DNA of 64,000 nt from Citricoccus zhacaiensis (lineage in GTDB: Bacteria > Actinomycetota > Actinomycetes > Actinomycetales > Micrococcaceae). Of this stretch, positions 1-8,009 are shown piece by piece (the first letter of the stretch is position 1; every line of letters starts with the position of its first letter). The notes below the pieces were generated by a model. That model saw only the letters and a list, made by a program, of their open reading frames with translations, had not been told where the DNA came from and did no database searches. The stretch lies in the NCBI RefSeq assembly GCF_014645315.1, contig NZ_BMLQ01000008.1:1-64000 (forward strand), given 5' to 3'. A program made the position numbers and the translations under genes.

Positions 1-14
1 TTAGCGTGAGTCAC
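1..14 (-). mobile_element. start of an IS481-type transposase (cut by window edge)
   Basis: Read on the minus strand, a GTG start gives V-T-H-A and then runs off the window. IS481-family transposases of Actinobacteria commonly begin VTHANAPLTP, so these codons fit the N-terminus of such an element pointing leftwards. Directly upstream (bases 17-71) lies a large inverted repeat, as expected near an insertion sequence end. Only four codons are visible, so the family call rests on recall of the start motif plus the flanking repeat and is tentative. Confidence 0.45.
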
Positions 15-16
15 GA

Positions 17-71
17 AGACCTCCGTGGTCAGGATGCGAGTGTGGTAACCCACATCCTGCCCGGAGGTCTT
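17..71. repeat. inverted repeat beside the IS481-like start
   Basis: GAAGACCTCCG (17-27) pairs with CGGAGGTCTTC (61-71), and inside it CAGGATG pairs with CATCCTG, giving a long two-part stem. It lies immediately upstream of the putative minus-strand transposase start. It is therefore probably the terminal or leader structure of that insertion sequence. It could also fold as RNA and limit transposase expression. Confidence 0.6.
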
Positions 72-218
72 CGCCTTACCTCAGCCGTTCACAACCTCCC
101 GGGGAAGTACATCTAGCCAGCCTCCGTTCCACATTCAGGGGCCCACGTCAGCCTCGGATTCGTGCACCGATCCTGCCCCGGATCCCTATCGTGTCCGGGC
201 CCTGCCCTAGCCTCATTC

Positions 219-248
219 TTGGTGTTAGAACACGTGTTCGAATACCAT
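219..248 (+). promoter_or_regulatory. SOS promoter with LexA box for DUF6504-dnaE2
   Basis: A -35-like TTGGTG (219-224) and a -10-like TACCAT (243-248) are 18 bp apart. The spacer contains TAGAACACGTGTTCGA (226-241), which differs at one position from the actinobacterial LexA consensus TCGAAC-N4-GTTCGA. LexA bound here would block RNA polymerase. No gene is evident between this promoter and the DUF6504 start at 456, so the transcript has an untranslated leader of about 200 bases in which I see no further feature. Confidence 0.75.
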
Positions 249-455
249 GGTGGGGTGCGGCCGGTCCTTCCCGTCGGCCGTTTCACTTCCCACCGCCCCA
301 CCGGACAGTCCCGGTTTCGGGCCCGCCGTTCCTTCCCAGACGGCAGGGTACGACGCCGGCCCGGGCTGCTCCCGGACGAGCCCGCCGGCCACGTGCCGGA
401 GGGCGGAAAAACGGCATGAGAAGTCACGACAAGAACAGGGCAGGAATCACGTCCC

Positions 456-785
456 ATGGGAATCTTCACTCAATCGGTCGCCGTTGGATGCACCACGGCA
501 GGGGCCCCGGAGCGCCTGGAGTGGAACGGCCGGATCTACGTACTGGCGGCCCAGCCGGTGCGCTGGTACGAGCGGCGCAAGTGGTGGACCGAGGAGCGCC
601 GGGCCGAGCGGGGCCGCGGTGCCGGTCTGGTGGACCACGAGGTCTGGCGGGTCCAGGTGCGCCTGGAGAAGGCACGCAACGCACCGCTGCTGACCTTGGA
701 CCTCTCCCACCATGTCGACTCCGGCCGCTGGCGGCTGGTCCGCATCCATGACGGCGCCGCCGTGCGCCTCAGGGAGAGTGCTTGA
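456..785 (+). CDS. DUF6504 family protein
   Basis: This 109-residue protein has the DUF6504 pattern: a basic/aromatic core (LEWNGRIYVL, then RWYERRKWW) and a C-terminal stretch LLTLDLSHHVDSGRWRLVRI. In Actinobacteria DUF6504 genes lie in mutagenesis cassettes with imuB and dnaE2. Here it sits directly before dnaE2 and its TGA overlaps the dnaE2 ATG by one base, so the two are co-translated. A LexA box 215 bases upstream suggests DNA-damage induction. The biochemical role is unknown; an accessory role in translesion synthesis is inferred from context. No imuB is visible upstream, where an IS481-like element begins. Confidence 0.75.
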   Translation: MGIFTQSVAVGCTTAGAPERLEWNGRIYVLAAQPVRWYERRKWWTEERRAERGRGAGLVDHEVWRVQVRLEKARNAPLLTLDLSHHVDSGRWRLVRIHDGAAVRLRESA

Positions 786-3700
786 TGGGCGCTGCCTCAG
801 GCTTTCCGCATCTGCACGTGGCCAGTGCCTTCAGCTCCCACTACGGGGTGTCCTGGCCCGCTGAGCTGGCCGCAGCCGCCGCCGCGGACGGTGCGGAGGT
901 ACTGGCCTGCACGGACCGGGATGGGCTCTACGGCACGGCCAAGCATGTCAGCGCCTGCCTGGAGCAGGGACTGGACCCGGTGATCGGGGTGGACCTCGCG
1001 GTGGCCTGGGGCGAACAGCGGTCGAATCCCGCCGGCCGGGTGATCGTGCTGGCCCGAGGCGGCACGCAGGGCACGGGATACCGAGCCCTGGTCCGGCTCA
1101 TCTCGGCAGCGCATGCCCACACCACGGGTGGCTCTGCCGGGGGAACGCCGTACGTCACGATGGCCGAACTGGCCGAGTGGTCCGCCGGCAGGCACCACGG
1201 TGCCCCGCCGGAACTGTTCGTGCTGCTGGGGCCGGGATCCGACGTCGGGAGGCTGATGGCCGCGCGAAAGTACACGGCCGGCCGGACGCTGCTGCGCCAA
1301 TGGAAGGCCGCACTGCCCGCCGGATCCCTGCGGGTGGAGGTGGTCTGCCATCTCTCTGCGCCGGGGGAGAAGCTGTCAGCCGCCCACGCCGTGAAGATGC
1401 TGCGCGCCGCACGGGAGACCAAGGTGCCAGCGGTGCTGACCAACGCGGTGCGCTATGCGACGCCGGATGGGGCCGCCACTGCGGACGTCCTCGACGCCGC
1501 CCGGGCCCTGAGCTCCCTCGAGGCCCTCACCGACCTGCAGCCCAACGGGCAGGGCTGGCTGAAGCCCGCGGGATCCATGCACCAGATCGCCCTGGAGATC
1601 TGCGAGGCGGCGGGGTCCGGGACGGAGGGGCGGGCCGGCGGCAGTGCCGAGGGGGTCACGGCCCTGCTGGATGACACCCATGCCCTTGCCGATGCCTGCC
1701 GCATGGACCCCGGCCCGGACCTGGGCTGGAGGCAGCCCACCGTGCCGGAGGCCTCGGTCATCGGGATCACCGGGGACCCGGTCAGAGCGCTGCGGGACCG
1801 TACTCTGGCCAGGGTGACCGACCGCTTCCCGGGCCTCTATACCGGGACCCGCTTTGCGTCGTCGACCGCCGGCCAGGATCTGGAGAAGCGGTTGGAGCAG
1901 GAGCTGGGCATCATCAACCGGCTCGGCTTCGCCAGCTACTTCCTGACCGTGGCCGAGGTGGTGGCGATGATCGAGAGGATGGGGGTGCGGGTCTCCGCGC
2001 GCGGATCCGGGGCCTCGTCGCTGGTCAACTACCTGTTGCGGATCTCGAACGTGGACCCCATGCGGCACGAGCTGATCTTCGAACGCTTCCTCTCCAACGA
2101 CCGCTCGACCCTGCCGGACATCGACATCGACGTGGAATCGGCCCGCCGTCACGACGTCTACCATGCGATGTTCGAGCGCTTCGGTGCCGAACGCACCACG
2201 CTCATGAGCATGCAGAACGGTTACCGTGCCCGAGGAGCGGTGCGTGACGCCGGGATGGCCCTCGGCATGGAACCAGGGCAGGTGGATACGATCGCCAAGC
2301 AACTGTGGCGGTTCTCGGCGTCGAGCTTCCGTGAGGCCATGGACCGGATGCCGGAGTTGCGCGGTTTCGCGGAGCAGGTCGAATCAGGCCGGGCCGCCGG
2401 ACAGGAACAATTGGACCTGCTGGTGGACCTCACCGAGCGACTGGACCGGCTGCCGCGGCACATCGCCATGCACCCGTGCGGGGTGATCCTCGGGGACGCG
2501 ACCCTGCTGGACCGGACGCCGTTGCAGCCCTCCGGGATCGACCTGCCGATGAGTCAGTTCGACAAGCACGACATGGATCCCATGGGCATGCTCAAGCTCG
2601 ACGTGCTCGGCGTGAGGATGCAGTCGACCATCGCCTACACCCTGGCCGAGATCGAGCGGACCACGGGGAGGACGGTGGACCTCGAGCAGGTGCCCTTCGA
2701 CGATGAACCGACCTTCGAACTGATCCGGACCACGCACACCTTGGGCATCTTCCAGATCGAGTCACCGGGCCAGCGTGAGCTGATCGGGAAGATGGCGCCC
2801 GTGGAATTCAACGACCTGACCATCGACATCTCGTTGTTCCGGCCCGGGCCCATGCAGTCGGACATGGTGCGGCCCTTCCTCGAACAGCGCCACGGTTTCT
2901 CCCAGGCACGGTATCCCCACCCGGACCTGGAACCCGTGCTGGCCGAGACACACGGGGTGACGGTGTTCCACGAACAGGTGCTGCGGACCTTCCACGTGAT
3001 GACCGGCTGCGGGCTTGCGAAGGCCGATGAGTTTCGCCGTCAGATCGGCGGGCCGCAGGAGCACGTGGTGGAGGAGTTCTTCCGGTCGACGGCACTGGCG
3101 AAGGGCTACCCACCGAAGGTCGTCGACGAGGTCTGGGGGACGCTGCACGCTTTCGGCTCCTTCGGCTTCTGCAAGGCCCACGGTGCCGCGTTCGCCGTTC
3201 CCACCTACCACTCGGCGTGGCTCAAGACCCACCACCCCGAGGCGTTCCTGGCCGGGATCTTCGAGCACGATCCCGGAATGTACCCCCGCCGACTGATGAT
3301 CGCCGAGGCCCGCCGCATGGGCATCCCGGTGCTGCCCGTGGACATCAATGCCTCCACCGATCGGTTCAGGCTCGAGTGGGTGCCCGGCCATCCTGAGATT
3401 CCCGACGCCGGCGCCGCGCCCTTCCTGGAGAACGTGCCGGCCGCTGGGAGCCGGCCGGACGGCGTCGGGCCGGGGAATGCCGCGGGGCGCTGGGGGATCC
3501 GGCTGGCGCTGAACTCGCTGTCCGGGCTGAGCGAGACGGAGATCAAGAGGATCGTGGCGGGGCAGCCCTATGCCTCACTGGCCGATGTGCGGGACCGGGC
3601 CCGCCCGACCCGGAGGAACCTCGAGCGGCTGGCCCAGCTCGGTGCGTTGGACTGTCTCCTGCCGCCGGGCGGGGCTTCGCGCACTGACCTGGTCCACCAT

Positions 3701-4546
3701 CTGGAACTGCAACACGGCGGGCAGACCGAAGGGCTGTCGGGGCGGAGGAAGCGGTCCGGGGGGCGCCAGGTCGACGGTCAGCTCTCCCTGGAACTGCCCG
3801 ATACCGAGGCGGCGGCGATCGTGCCGATGTTCCCGGAGCCCAGCCGGGACCAACGGGTGCGGACCGAGCTGGATCTTACCGCCATGGACACGACCGCCCA
3901 CTTGATGGAGTCGCACCGGCCGTACCTGGAGGCACTCGGGGTGACGGCGGCGGAGGACCTCCTCGGGCTGCGGTCACAGTCGCGGGTGCTGGTGGCCGGG
4001 GTGCGGGTGGCGACGCAGACCCCGCCCATGCGCAGCGGCAAACGCGTGGTGTTCATCTCCGTGGACGACGGAACGGGGTGCGTGGACGCCTCATTCTTCA
4101 CGGAGGCCCAGCATGAGACCGGTGAGATGCTGTTCTCGGCCCGGCTGATGCTGATCGAGGGAACGACGCGCCGGACCGGTCCCAAGGCCATCAGCCTGCA
4201 GGCCATTCGTGCCTGGGACCTGCACCGGCCCGATTCGCTGCCCGATCCGGACTATCTGGATGGCACGCGGGACGAATGGCGGGCTTGGTTGCGCCGGGAC
4301 CGGACCCGGGCGGGTGCGCCACCTGCTCCGGTGCCGTGGGGTCCGGCCGCATCGTCAGCCGCCCAGCAGCAGGAGACCGGTGGCTCGCGCCAGGTGGTCG
4401 GGGCCACCGCGCGGCTTCCCGACATCCCGCACCATGACACCGGGTCCTGGCCGGTCAAGGTGCGCGGCCCGGTGGGAGTTCCGGAGGGTGCCTCGGCGAC
4501 GGGCGGAAACCGGTCTGACCCAGAACGTGCGACGATCAGACCATGA
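785..4546 (+). CDS. dnaE2: error-prone DNA polymerase III alpha subunit DnaE2
   Basis: A C-family polymerase of 1,253 residues that performs error-prone translesion replication in the SOS response. It has an N-terminal PHP domain (HLHVASAFSSHYG near the start), the polymerase acidic motif LPDIDIDVE (Asp 445, 447 and 449), the third catalytic Asp in MLKLDVLG (about residue 606), the helix-hairpin-helix region, and a C-terminal OB fold (VLVAGVRVATQTPPM). The family is usually about 1,050-1,150 residues; the excess is mainly a proline-rich C-terminal tail of low conservation. ATG 785 is preferred over an adjoining TTG because it overlaps the DUF6504 stop. The upstream LexA box predicts damage induction. 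Confidence 0.95.
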   Translation: MGAASGFPHLHVASAFSSHYGVSWPAELAAAAAADGAEVLACTDRDGLYGTAKHVSACLEQGLDPVIGVDLAVAWGEQRSNPAGRVIVLARGGTQGTGYRALVRLISAAHAHTTGGSAGGTPYVTMAELAEWSAGRHHGAPPELFVLLGPGSDVGRLMAARKYTAGRTLLRQWKAALPAGSLRVEVVCHLSAPGEKLSAAHAVKMLRAARETKVPAVLTNAVRYATPDGAATADVLDAARALSSLEALTDLQPNGQGWLKPAGSMHQIALEICEAAGSGTEGRAGGSAEGVTALLDDTHALADACRMDPGPDLGWRQPTVPEASVIGITGDPVRALRDRTLARVTDRFPGLYTGTRFASSTAGQDLEKRLEQELGIINRLGFASYFLTVAEVVAMIERMGVRVSARGSGASSLVNYLLRISNVDPMRHELIFERFLSNDRSTLPDIDIDVESARRHDVYHAMFERFGAERTTLMSMQNGYRARGAVRDAGMALGMEPGQVDTIAKQLWRFSASSFREAMDRMPELRGFAEQVESGRAAGQEQLDLLVDLTERLDRLPRHIAMHPCGVILGDATLLDRTPLQPSGIDLPMSQFDKHDMDPMGMLKLDVLGVRMQSTIAYTLAEIERTTGRTVDLEQVPFDDEPTFELIRTTHTLGIFQIESPGQRELIGKMAPVEFNDLTIDISLFRPGPMQSDMVRPFLEQRHGFSQARYPHPDLEPVLAETHGVTVFHEQVLRTFHVMTGCGLAKADEFRRQIGGPQEHVVEEFFRSTALAKGYPPKVVDEVWGTLHAFGSFGFCKAHGAAFAVPTYHSAWLKTHHPEAFLAGIFEHDPGMYPRRLMIAEARRMGIPVLPVDINASTDRFRLEWVPGHPEIPDAGAAPFLENVPAAGSRPDGVGPGNAAGRWGIRLALNSLSGLSETEIKRIVAGQPYASLADVRDRARPTRRNLERLAQLGALDCLLPPGGASRTDLVHHLELQHGGQTEGLSGRRKRSGGRQVDGQLSLELPDTEAAAIVPMFPEPSRDQRVRTELDLTAMDTTAHLMESHRPYLEALGVTAAEDLLGLRSQSRVLVAGVRVATQTPPMRSGKRVVFISVDDGTGCVDASFFTEAQHETGEMLFSARLMLIEGTTRRTGPKAISLQAIRAWDLHRPDSLPDPDYLDGTRDEWRAWLRRDRTRAGAPPAPVPWGPAASSAAQQQETGGSRQVVGATARLPDIPHHDTGSWPVKVRGPVGVPEGASATGGNRSDPERATIRP

Positions 4547-5064
4547 CGAGCACATTCACGGTGGTGACCCCGTCGTCGCACGCAGCCGAGCGGCTCTTCG
4601 AACTCTCCCTGAGCATTGACGAGCATCTCGGATCGATGGCGGACTCCGGTGAACAGGCCATCGACGGCGTGACCTCGGGGCAGATCGGTCTCGGCGAGAC
4701 CGTCACCTGGCGGGCCCGGCACTTCGGGATCTGGTTCACCATGACCTCCCAGATCACCGAACATGACCGTCCCCGCCGCTTCGTCGACGAGCAGATCACC
4801 GGCCCCTTCCGCTCCTTCCGCCACGTCCACGACTTCTCGAGTGAGGTCCACGGATCCGCCGGAGCCGGACTCGCAACGGCCGGGGGAATCGATCAGAGGG
4901 CGAGCACCATGACGGATACGATCACCGTGACGTCGCCTCTCTTCGGACGCCTGACCGAAAGGCTGATCCTGGTGCCCTACCTCCGCCGGCTGATCAGGCA
5001 GCGCAACCGGCATCTGCTCGCAGTTCTCGACGCCGAAGCCACGGATCAACGCCAGAAGAAATGA
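4543..5064 (+). CDS. SRPBCC (START-like) family protein
   Basis: A 173-residue protein whose start overlaps the dnaE2 stop in an ATGA arrangement. It has the features of a polyketide cyclase/dehydrase-like SRPBCC fold: TFTVVTPSSHAAERLFELSL at the start, then TVTWRARHFGIWFTMTSQIT and RRFVDEQITGPFRSFRH. Such proteins form a hydrophobic cavity that binds small ligands; the ligand cannot be told from sequence. The linker HGSAGAGLATAGGIDQRA is atypical and may be an insertion. Its 3' end overlaps the convergent gene at 5046-5735 by 19 bases. Confidence 0.75.
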   Translation: MTSTFTVVTPSSHAAERLFELSLSIDEHLGSMADSGEQAIDGVTSGQIGLGETVTWRARHFGIWFTMTSQITEHDRPRRFVDEQITGPFRSFRHVHDFSSEVHGSAGAGLATAGGIDQRASTMTDTITVTSPLFGRLTERLILVPYLRRLIRQRNRHLLAVLDAEATDQRQKK

Positions 5065-5735
5065 TGCTCCATCCCGCTCGGGCTCAGGACGCTCTCATGA
5101 TGGAAGCCGTCCTCGAAGTCCGTCGGACTGGACCACAGCCGCAGTCCTGAACCGATGTCATGGGGTGCGACGGCGATGTGCAGATCATCCACGAGGCCTG
5201 CTTCGAGGAACTCCAGCACCGTCGTGACACCACCACCGAGGCGGACGTCCTTGCCCTGGGCAGCGTCCATGGCGATCCTCAGCGCCTCGGACGGGCTGGC
5301 ATCGAGAAAATGGAACGTCGTGTCGCTGAGCGAGAAGGACGGGCGCAGGTGGTGCGTCAGCACGAACACCGGCGTGCGGAACGGCGGGTCATCACCCCAC
5401 CAGCCCTTCCAGTCCTCGCTCGTCCAGGGGCCCCGGAACGGACTGAACTTGTGGCTGCCCATGATCTCGGCCCCGATGTTGTGGGTGAAGTCGCGGACGA
5501 TGTGGTCGTCCACGCCCCGCGAGCCGCCGGGATCCGTTCGATTGGGCCAACTGTCCGTGGCCCCGGCCCATTCGGTCAGGGGGCCCGGGTCCACGTGGCC
5601 GAAGGGGCGTTCCAGGCTCTGGTCTTCCCCTGCGGCGATGCCGTCCCGCGAGACGAAGAAATTCTGGACCCTGAGTCGTTGAGGCCTGCGCCGGTGAAGC
5701 GGCTCGCCGGTGGAGGAATCTGTCGTGGAAGGCAT
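5046..5735 (-). CDS. dihydrofolate reductase family (RibD C-terminal domain-like) protein
   Basis: The product (229 residues from the ATG at 5735) resembles RibD-C-type NADPH reductases often annotated as dihydrofolate reductase family proteins. Visible signatures are the N-terminal LRVQNFFVSRDGIAAG, the middle EIMGSHKFSPFRGPW, the VFVLTHHLRPSF segment, and the nucleotide-binding KDVRLGGGVTTVLEFLEAGL. The substrate is unknown; these stand-alone proteins are not usually riboflavin enzymes. The frame is open to 5876, but the upstream stretch is not family-like, so the later ATG is chosen. It converges on the SRPBCC gene and appears monocistronic. Confidence 0.8.
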   Translation of the reverse strand: MPSTTDSSTGEPLHRRRPQRLRVQNFFVSRDGIAAGEDQSLERPFGHVDPGPLTEWAGATDSWPNRTDPGGSRGVDDHIVRDFTHNIGAEIMGSHKFSPFRGPWTSEDWKGWWGDDPPFRTPVFVLTHHLRPSFSLSDTTFHFLDASPSEALRIAMDAAQGKDVRLGGGVTTVLEFLEAGLVDDLHIAVAPHDIGSGLRLWSSPTDFEDGFHHESVLSPSGMEHHFFWR

Positions 5736-5977
5736 GGGTACATCCCGGTTCTGGGCTGCGTTGTCAGCAGTCGGACGCTGGTGGTTGCCCCGAGTGTAGA
5801 AACGCACGACGTCGGATGGCCAGATCCACGGTGCGTGCCCTCCTGCACAGGCAACCGGATGCAGGAAGATGTCCACCTTCTGCGGTGGGGCGCTTAAAGT
5901 GTCCCGGCATCATGATCGAATATATGTACTAGACGGACGACTTGGTGAGGTCGCAACTACACGGGAGAGGAGCACCG

Positions 5978-7765
5978 GTGATCGAGAAGGACGAGTTGGC
6001 GGAGCTGGATCTGCCCGAGCTGCTGGTGGCCTCCCGTCTCCTCCTGGAGGAACTGGCGTCACGGATGTCCGATCCTCGGCTGCCGGACTCCGTCGACCGC
6101 TTCCCGGACGGGCCGGAACGTGATCGTTCCGAGGACTGGGGACTGTATGCCCATGCGGACACGGTGCACGATGATAGGGGCGGCGCGGACCCGGATGAGT
6201 TGCTAGGGGACAAATCTCTGAACGGCGGGTCTCTGAACGGCGGGTCTCTGAGCGACGAGACCCTGGGCGCCACCGCGGAAGCTGTGCCGGTGGGATGTCT
6301 ACCAGTCGTGCTGTCCCGGGTCGAGGAGCTTGGCCGATGGGTGGATGCGGCTCGAACGGGATTGGCGGGACATGTGGACCAAGTCTTCGATGAGCATGCG
6401 GCACGTCGTGGCATGTTGGGGATCCCGGAGGGCAAGTGTGCCTATCGCAACGGGGCGGACTATCTCCAACAAATCCTGCGCATCCCCCGTCATGAGGCGA
6501 AGAAGCGTGTTCGACGCGCTGTCCGTGTCATGCCGCAGTTGTCACAGGACCGAACCCAGGTGATTCCACCCGAGATGACTGCACTGGCCGGCACTGTGAC
6601 CTCTGCCCAGGCCGATCTCGCCGCGGTGGACACGGTGGCGGACGCCCTCACGTCTGCTCGTGCCGACGCAGCCCGAGCTGGAGCACCGAAGGACCACATC
6701 GACCTCTTGATCGCTGAGGGGGAACGGGTATTGGCGGCCCAGGCGCAGGAGATGGACCCGGATGCCGTACGGAAGGTGTGCGCGTACTGGCGCCAACGCT
6801 TTGACGCTTCGGTGAATCCCGATGGTCTCGAGCCCACCGAGGCCCAGATGAACGCGGCCCAGGGACTCTTCTATCACGGCAAGAAAACCGCGAACCTGCA
6901 CCGCTGGTCCCTGCTGGCGACCGACGGCCAGCATGAGACGTTGAAGACCCTCGTCTCCGCATCCTCCAATCCGCGCAGGATTGCTGACGAGCAGCCGGGT
7001 GCCGAGGTGTGGGCGGAGCACCTGGATGTTACCGACTCGCTGGATTCCCGGAGCAGGGCCCAACGGGAACTGGACGGACTCATCAGTGCCCTGACGGGTG
7101 CACTGGCCTTGACGAACCAAGCGACTCCCAGCGCCGACGACGGCGGGTCTGACCTGCCGGATGCCGGGGGCGGCGGAGTCAGGCCGCAGGTTCTGGTGAC
7201 GATCGACTACGAGTCCCTGGCAGGCCACTACACGCGCGTGAAGGGCAGCGCCGGAACCGGCCACGTGGTATCCCAGGCAGCCTATGCGGGGGCGGTCGAT
7301 CCACAGACCATCCGGCAGAAGGCCTGCGATGCCGACCTGATCCCCATCGTGCTCGGCGGGTCAGGAGAAGTGCTCGACGTGGGGCGATCTCAGAGGCTGT
7401 TCACCCGCAAGCTCAGACGGGCCATCGTCGCCCGGGACGGTGGATGCGCGGCACCCGCCTGTTCCATACCCGCTCCCTGGTGCGAAGCCCACCACATCCG
7501 CTTCTGGGAGCATGGCGGGCCCACCAGCGTCGAGAACGGAGTTCTGCTCTGCTCACATCACCACCACGCAGTCCACGCCGGCGCATGGGAGATCGAGGTC
7601 AAAGACGGTGTGCCCTGGTTCATCCCTGCTCGCTACCACGATCCCGAACAACGCCCTCGCCGCAACCACTATTGGCGCCCCCGGGATCCAGGCGGCCCTG
7701 GCAGTCCGGGGCCCGAGGCCCCAGGGGGATCAGACCGCCGCGACAATCTCGATGACGCGGCGTGA
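5978..7765 (+). CDS. DUF222 / HNH endonuclease domain protein (13E12 repeat family)
   Basis: A 595-residue protein with a central DUF222 region and a C-terminal HNH nuclease domain ([20 protein letters not shown], then [12 protein letters not shown] and [11 protein letters not shown]). The Cys and His residues expected of a zinc-stabilised HNH site are present. Such genes are abundant and often multicopy in Micrococcaceae; their function is unclear and mobility or defence roles have been suggested. GTG 5978 is chosen because GGGAGAGGAG lies 7 bases upstream; the frame extends to an ATG at 5942 without such a site. Within the N-terminal acidic region a 15-base unit repeats (6215-6251), encoding LNGGS copies. 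Confidence 0.85.
   Translation: MIEKDELAELDLPELLVASRLLLEELASRMSDPRLPDSVDRFPDGPERDRSEDWGLYAHADTVHDDRGGADPDELLGDKSLNGGSLNGGSLSDETLGATAEAVPVGCLPVVLSRVEELGRWVDAARTGLAGHVDQVFDEHAARRGMLGIPEGKCAYRNGADYLQQILRIPRHEAKKRVRRAVRVMPQLSQDRTQVIPPEMTALAGTVTSAQADLAAVDTVADALTSARADAARAGAPKDHIDLLIAEGERVLAAQAQEMDPDAVRKVCAYWRQRFDASVNPDGLEPTEAQMNAAQGLFYHGKKTANLHRWSLLATDGQHETLKTLVSASSNPRRIADEQPGAEVWAEHLDVTDSLDSRSRAQRELDGLISALTGALALTNQATPSADDGGSDLPDAGGGGVRPQVLVTIDYESLAGHYTRVKGSAGTGHVVSQAAYAGAVDPQTIRQKACDADLIPIVLGGSGEVLDVGRSQRLFTRKLRRAIVARDGGCAAPACSIPAPWCEAHHIRFWEHGGPTSVENGVLLCSHHHHAVHAGAWEIEVKDGVPWFIPARYHDPEQRPRRNHYWRPRDPGGPGSPGPEAPGGSDRRDNLDDAA
6215..6251 (+). repeat. 15-base tandem repeat inside the HNH gene
   Basis: The unit TCTCTGAACGGCGGG occurs twice in tandem, followed by a partial third copy. 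It keeps frame (15 bases) and encodes repeated SLNGG in a likely flexible linker of the HNH protein. Confidence 0.8.
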
Positions 7766-7825
7766 ACCAACTGAACCCGCTGAACCATTTGAACCACCTG
7801 AATCAACTGAATCAACTGAATCAAC
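7763..7825 (+). repeat. seven-copy 9-base repeat (TGAAYCAAC-like)
   Basis: Seven consecutive nonamers of the form TGAAYCANN begin exactly at the TGA stop of the HNH gene. The last three copies are identical (TGAATCAAC). Because the unit is a multiple of three, each copy puts another TGA in the frame of the HNH gene. The remainder of the HNH-thrS gap (7826-8009) holds the thrS promoter and a small GC-rich palindrome (CCTCCGGAGG). Confidence 0.85.
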
Positions 7826-7935
7826 AAGCGCCACGCTTCTGACCTTCGACTGTCTGAGGCTGTCTGATCCGCGGCATGCCTCCGGAGGCACCGCGGCATG
7901 CACGCCAACAGACGGCGAACCGACCACGACTGCCC

Positions 7936-7941
7936 TAGAAT
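7936..7941 (+). promoter_or_regulatory. candidate -10 box for thrS
   Basis: TAGAAT matches the sigma-A -10 consensus and lies about 70 bases before the thrS start. No clear -35 or T-box structure is seen. Confidence 0.5.
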
Positions 7942-8009
7942 GGCCGGTGGCTGGCGGTGGCCACCGTATGCCACCAGCCCTGAAGCCCTACCCGAGGAGG
8001 AACCGGACC

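Noticed and set aside
247-693. Small open frame between the SOS promoter and DUF6504
   Set aside because: No family resemblance and it overlaps the well-supported DUF6504 gene.
7440-8009. Upstream extension of thrS by 190 residues
   Set aside because: It overlaps the HNH gene in another frame and contains low-complexity repeats; GTG 8010 has a strong ribosome-binding site and begins the TGS domain.
7826-8009. Possible T-box riboswitch before thrS
   Set aside because: No specifier loop or antiterminator sequence is visible; actinobacterial T-boxes mainly precede ileS.
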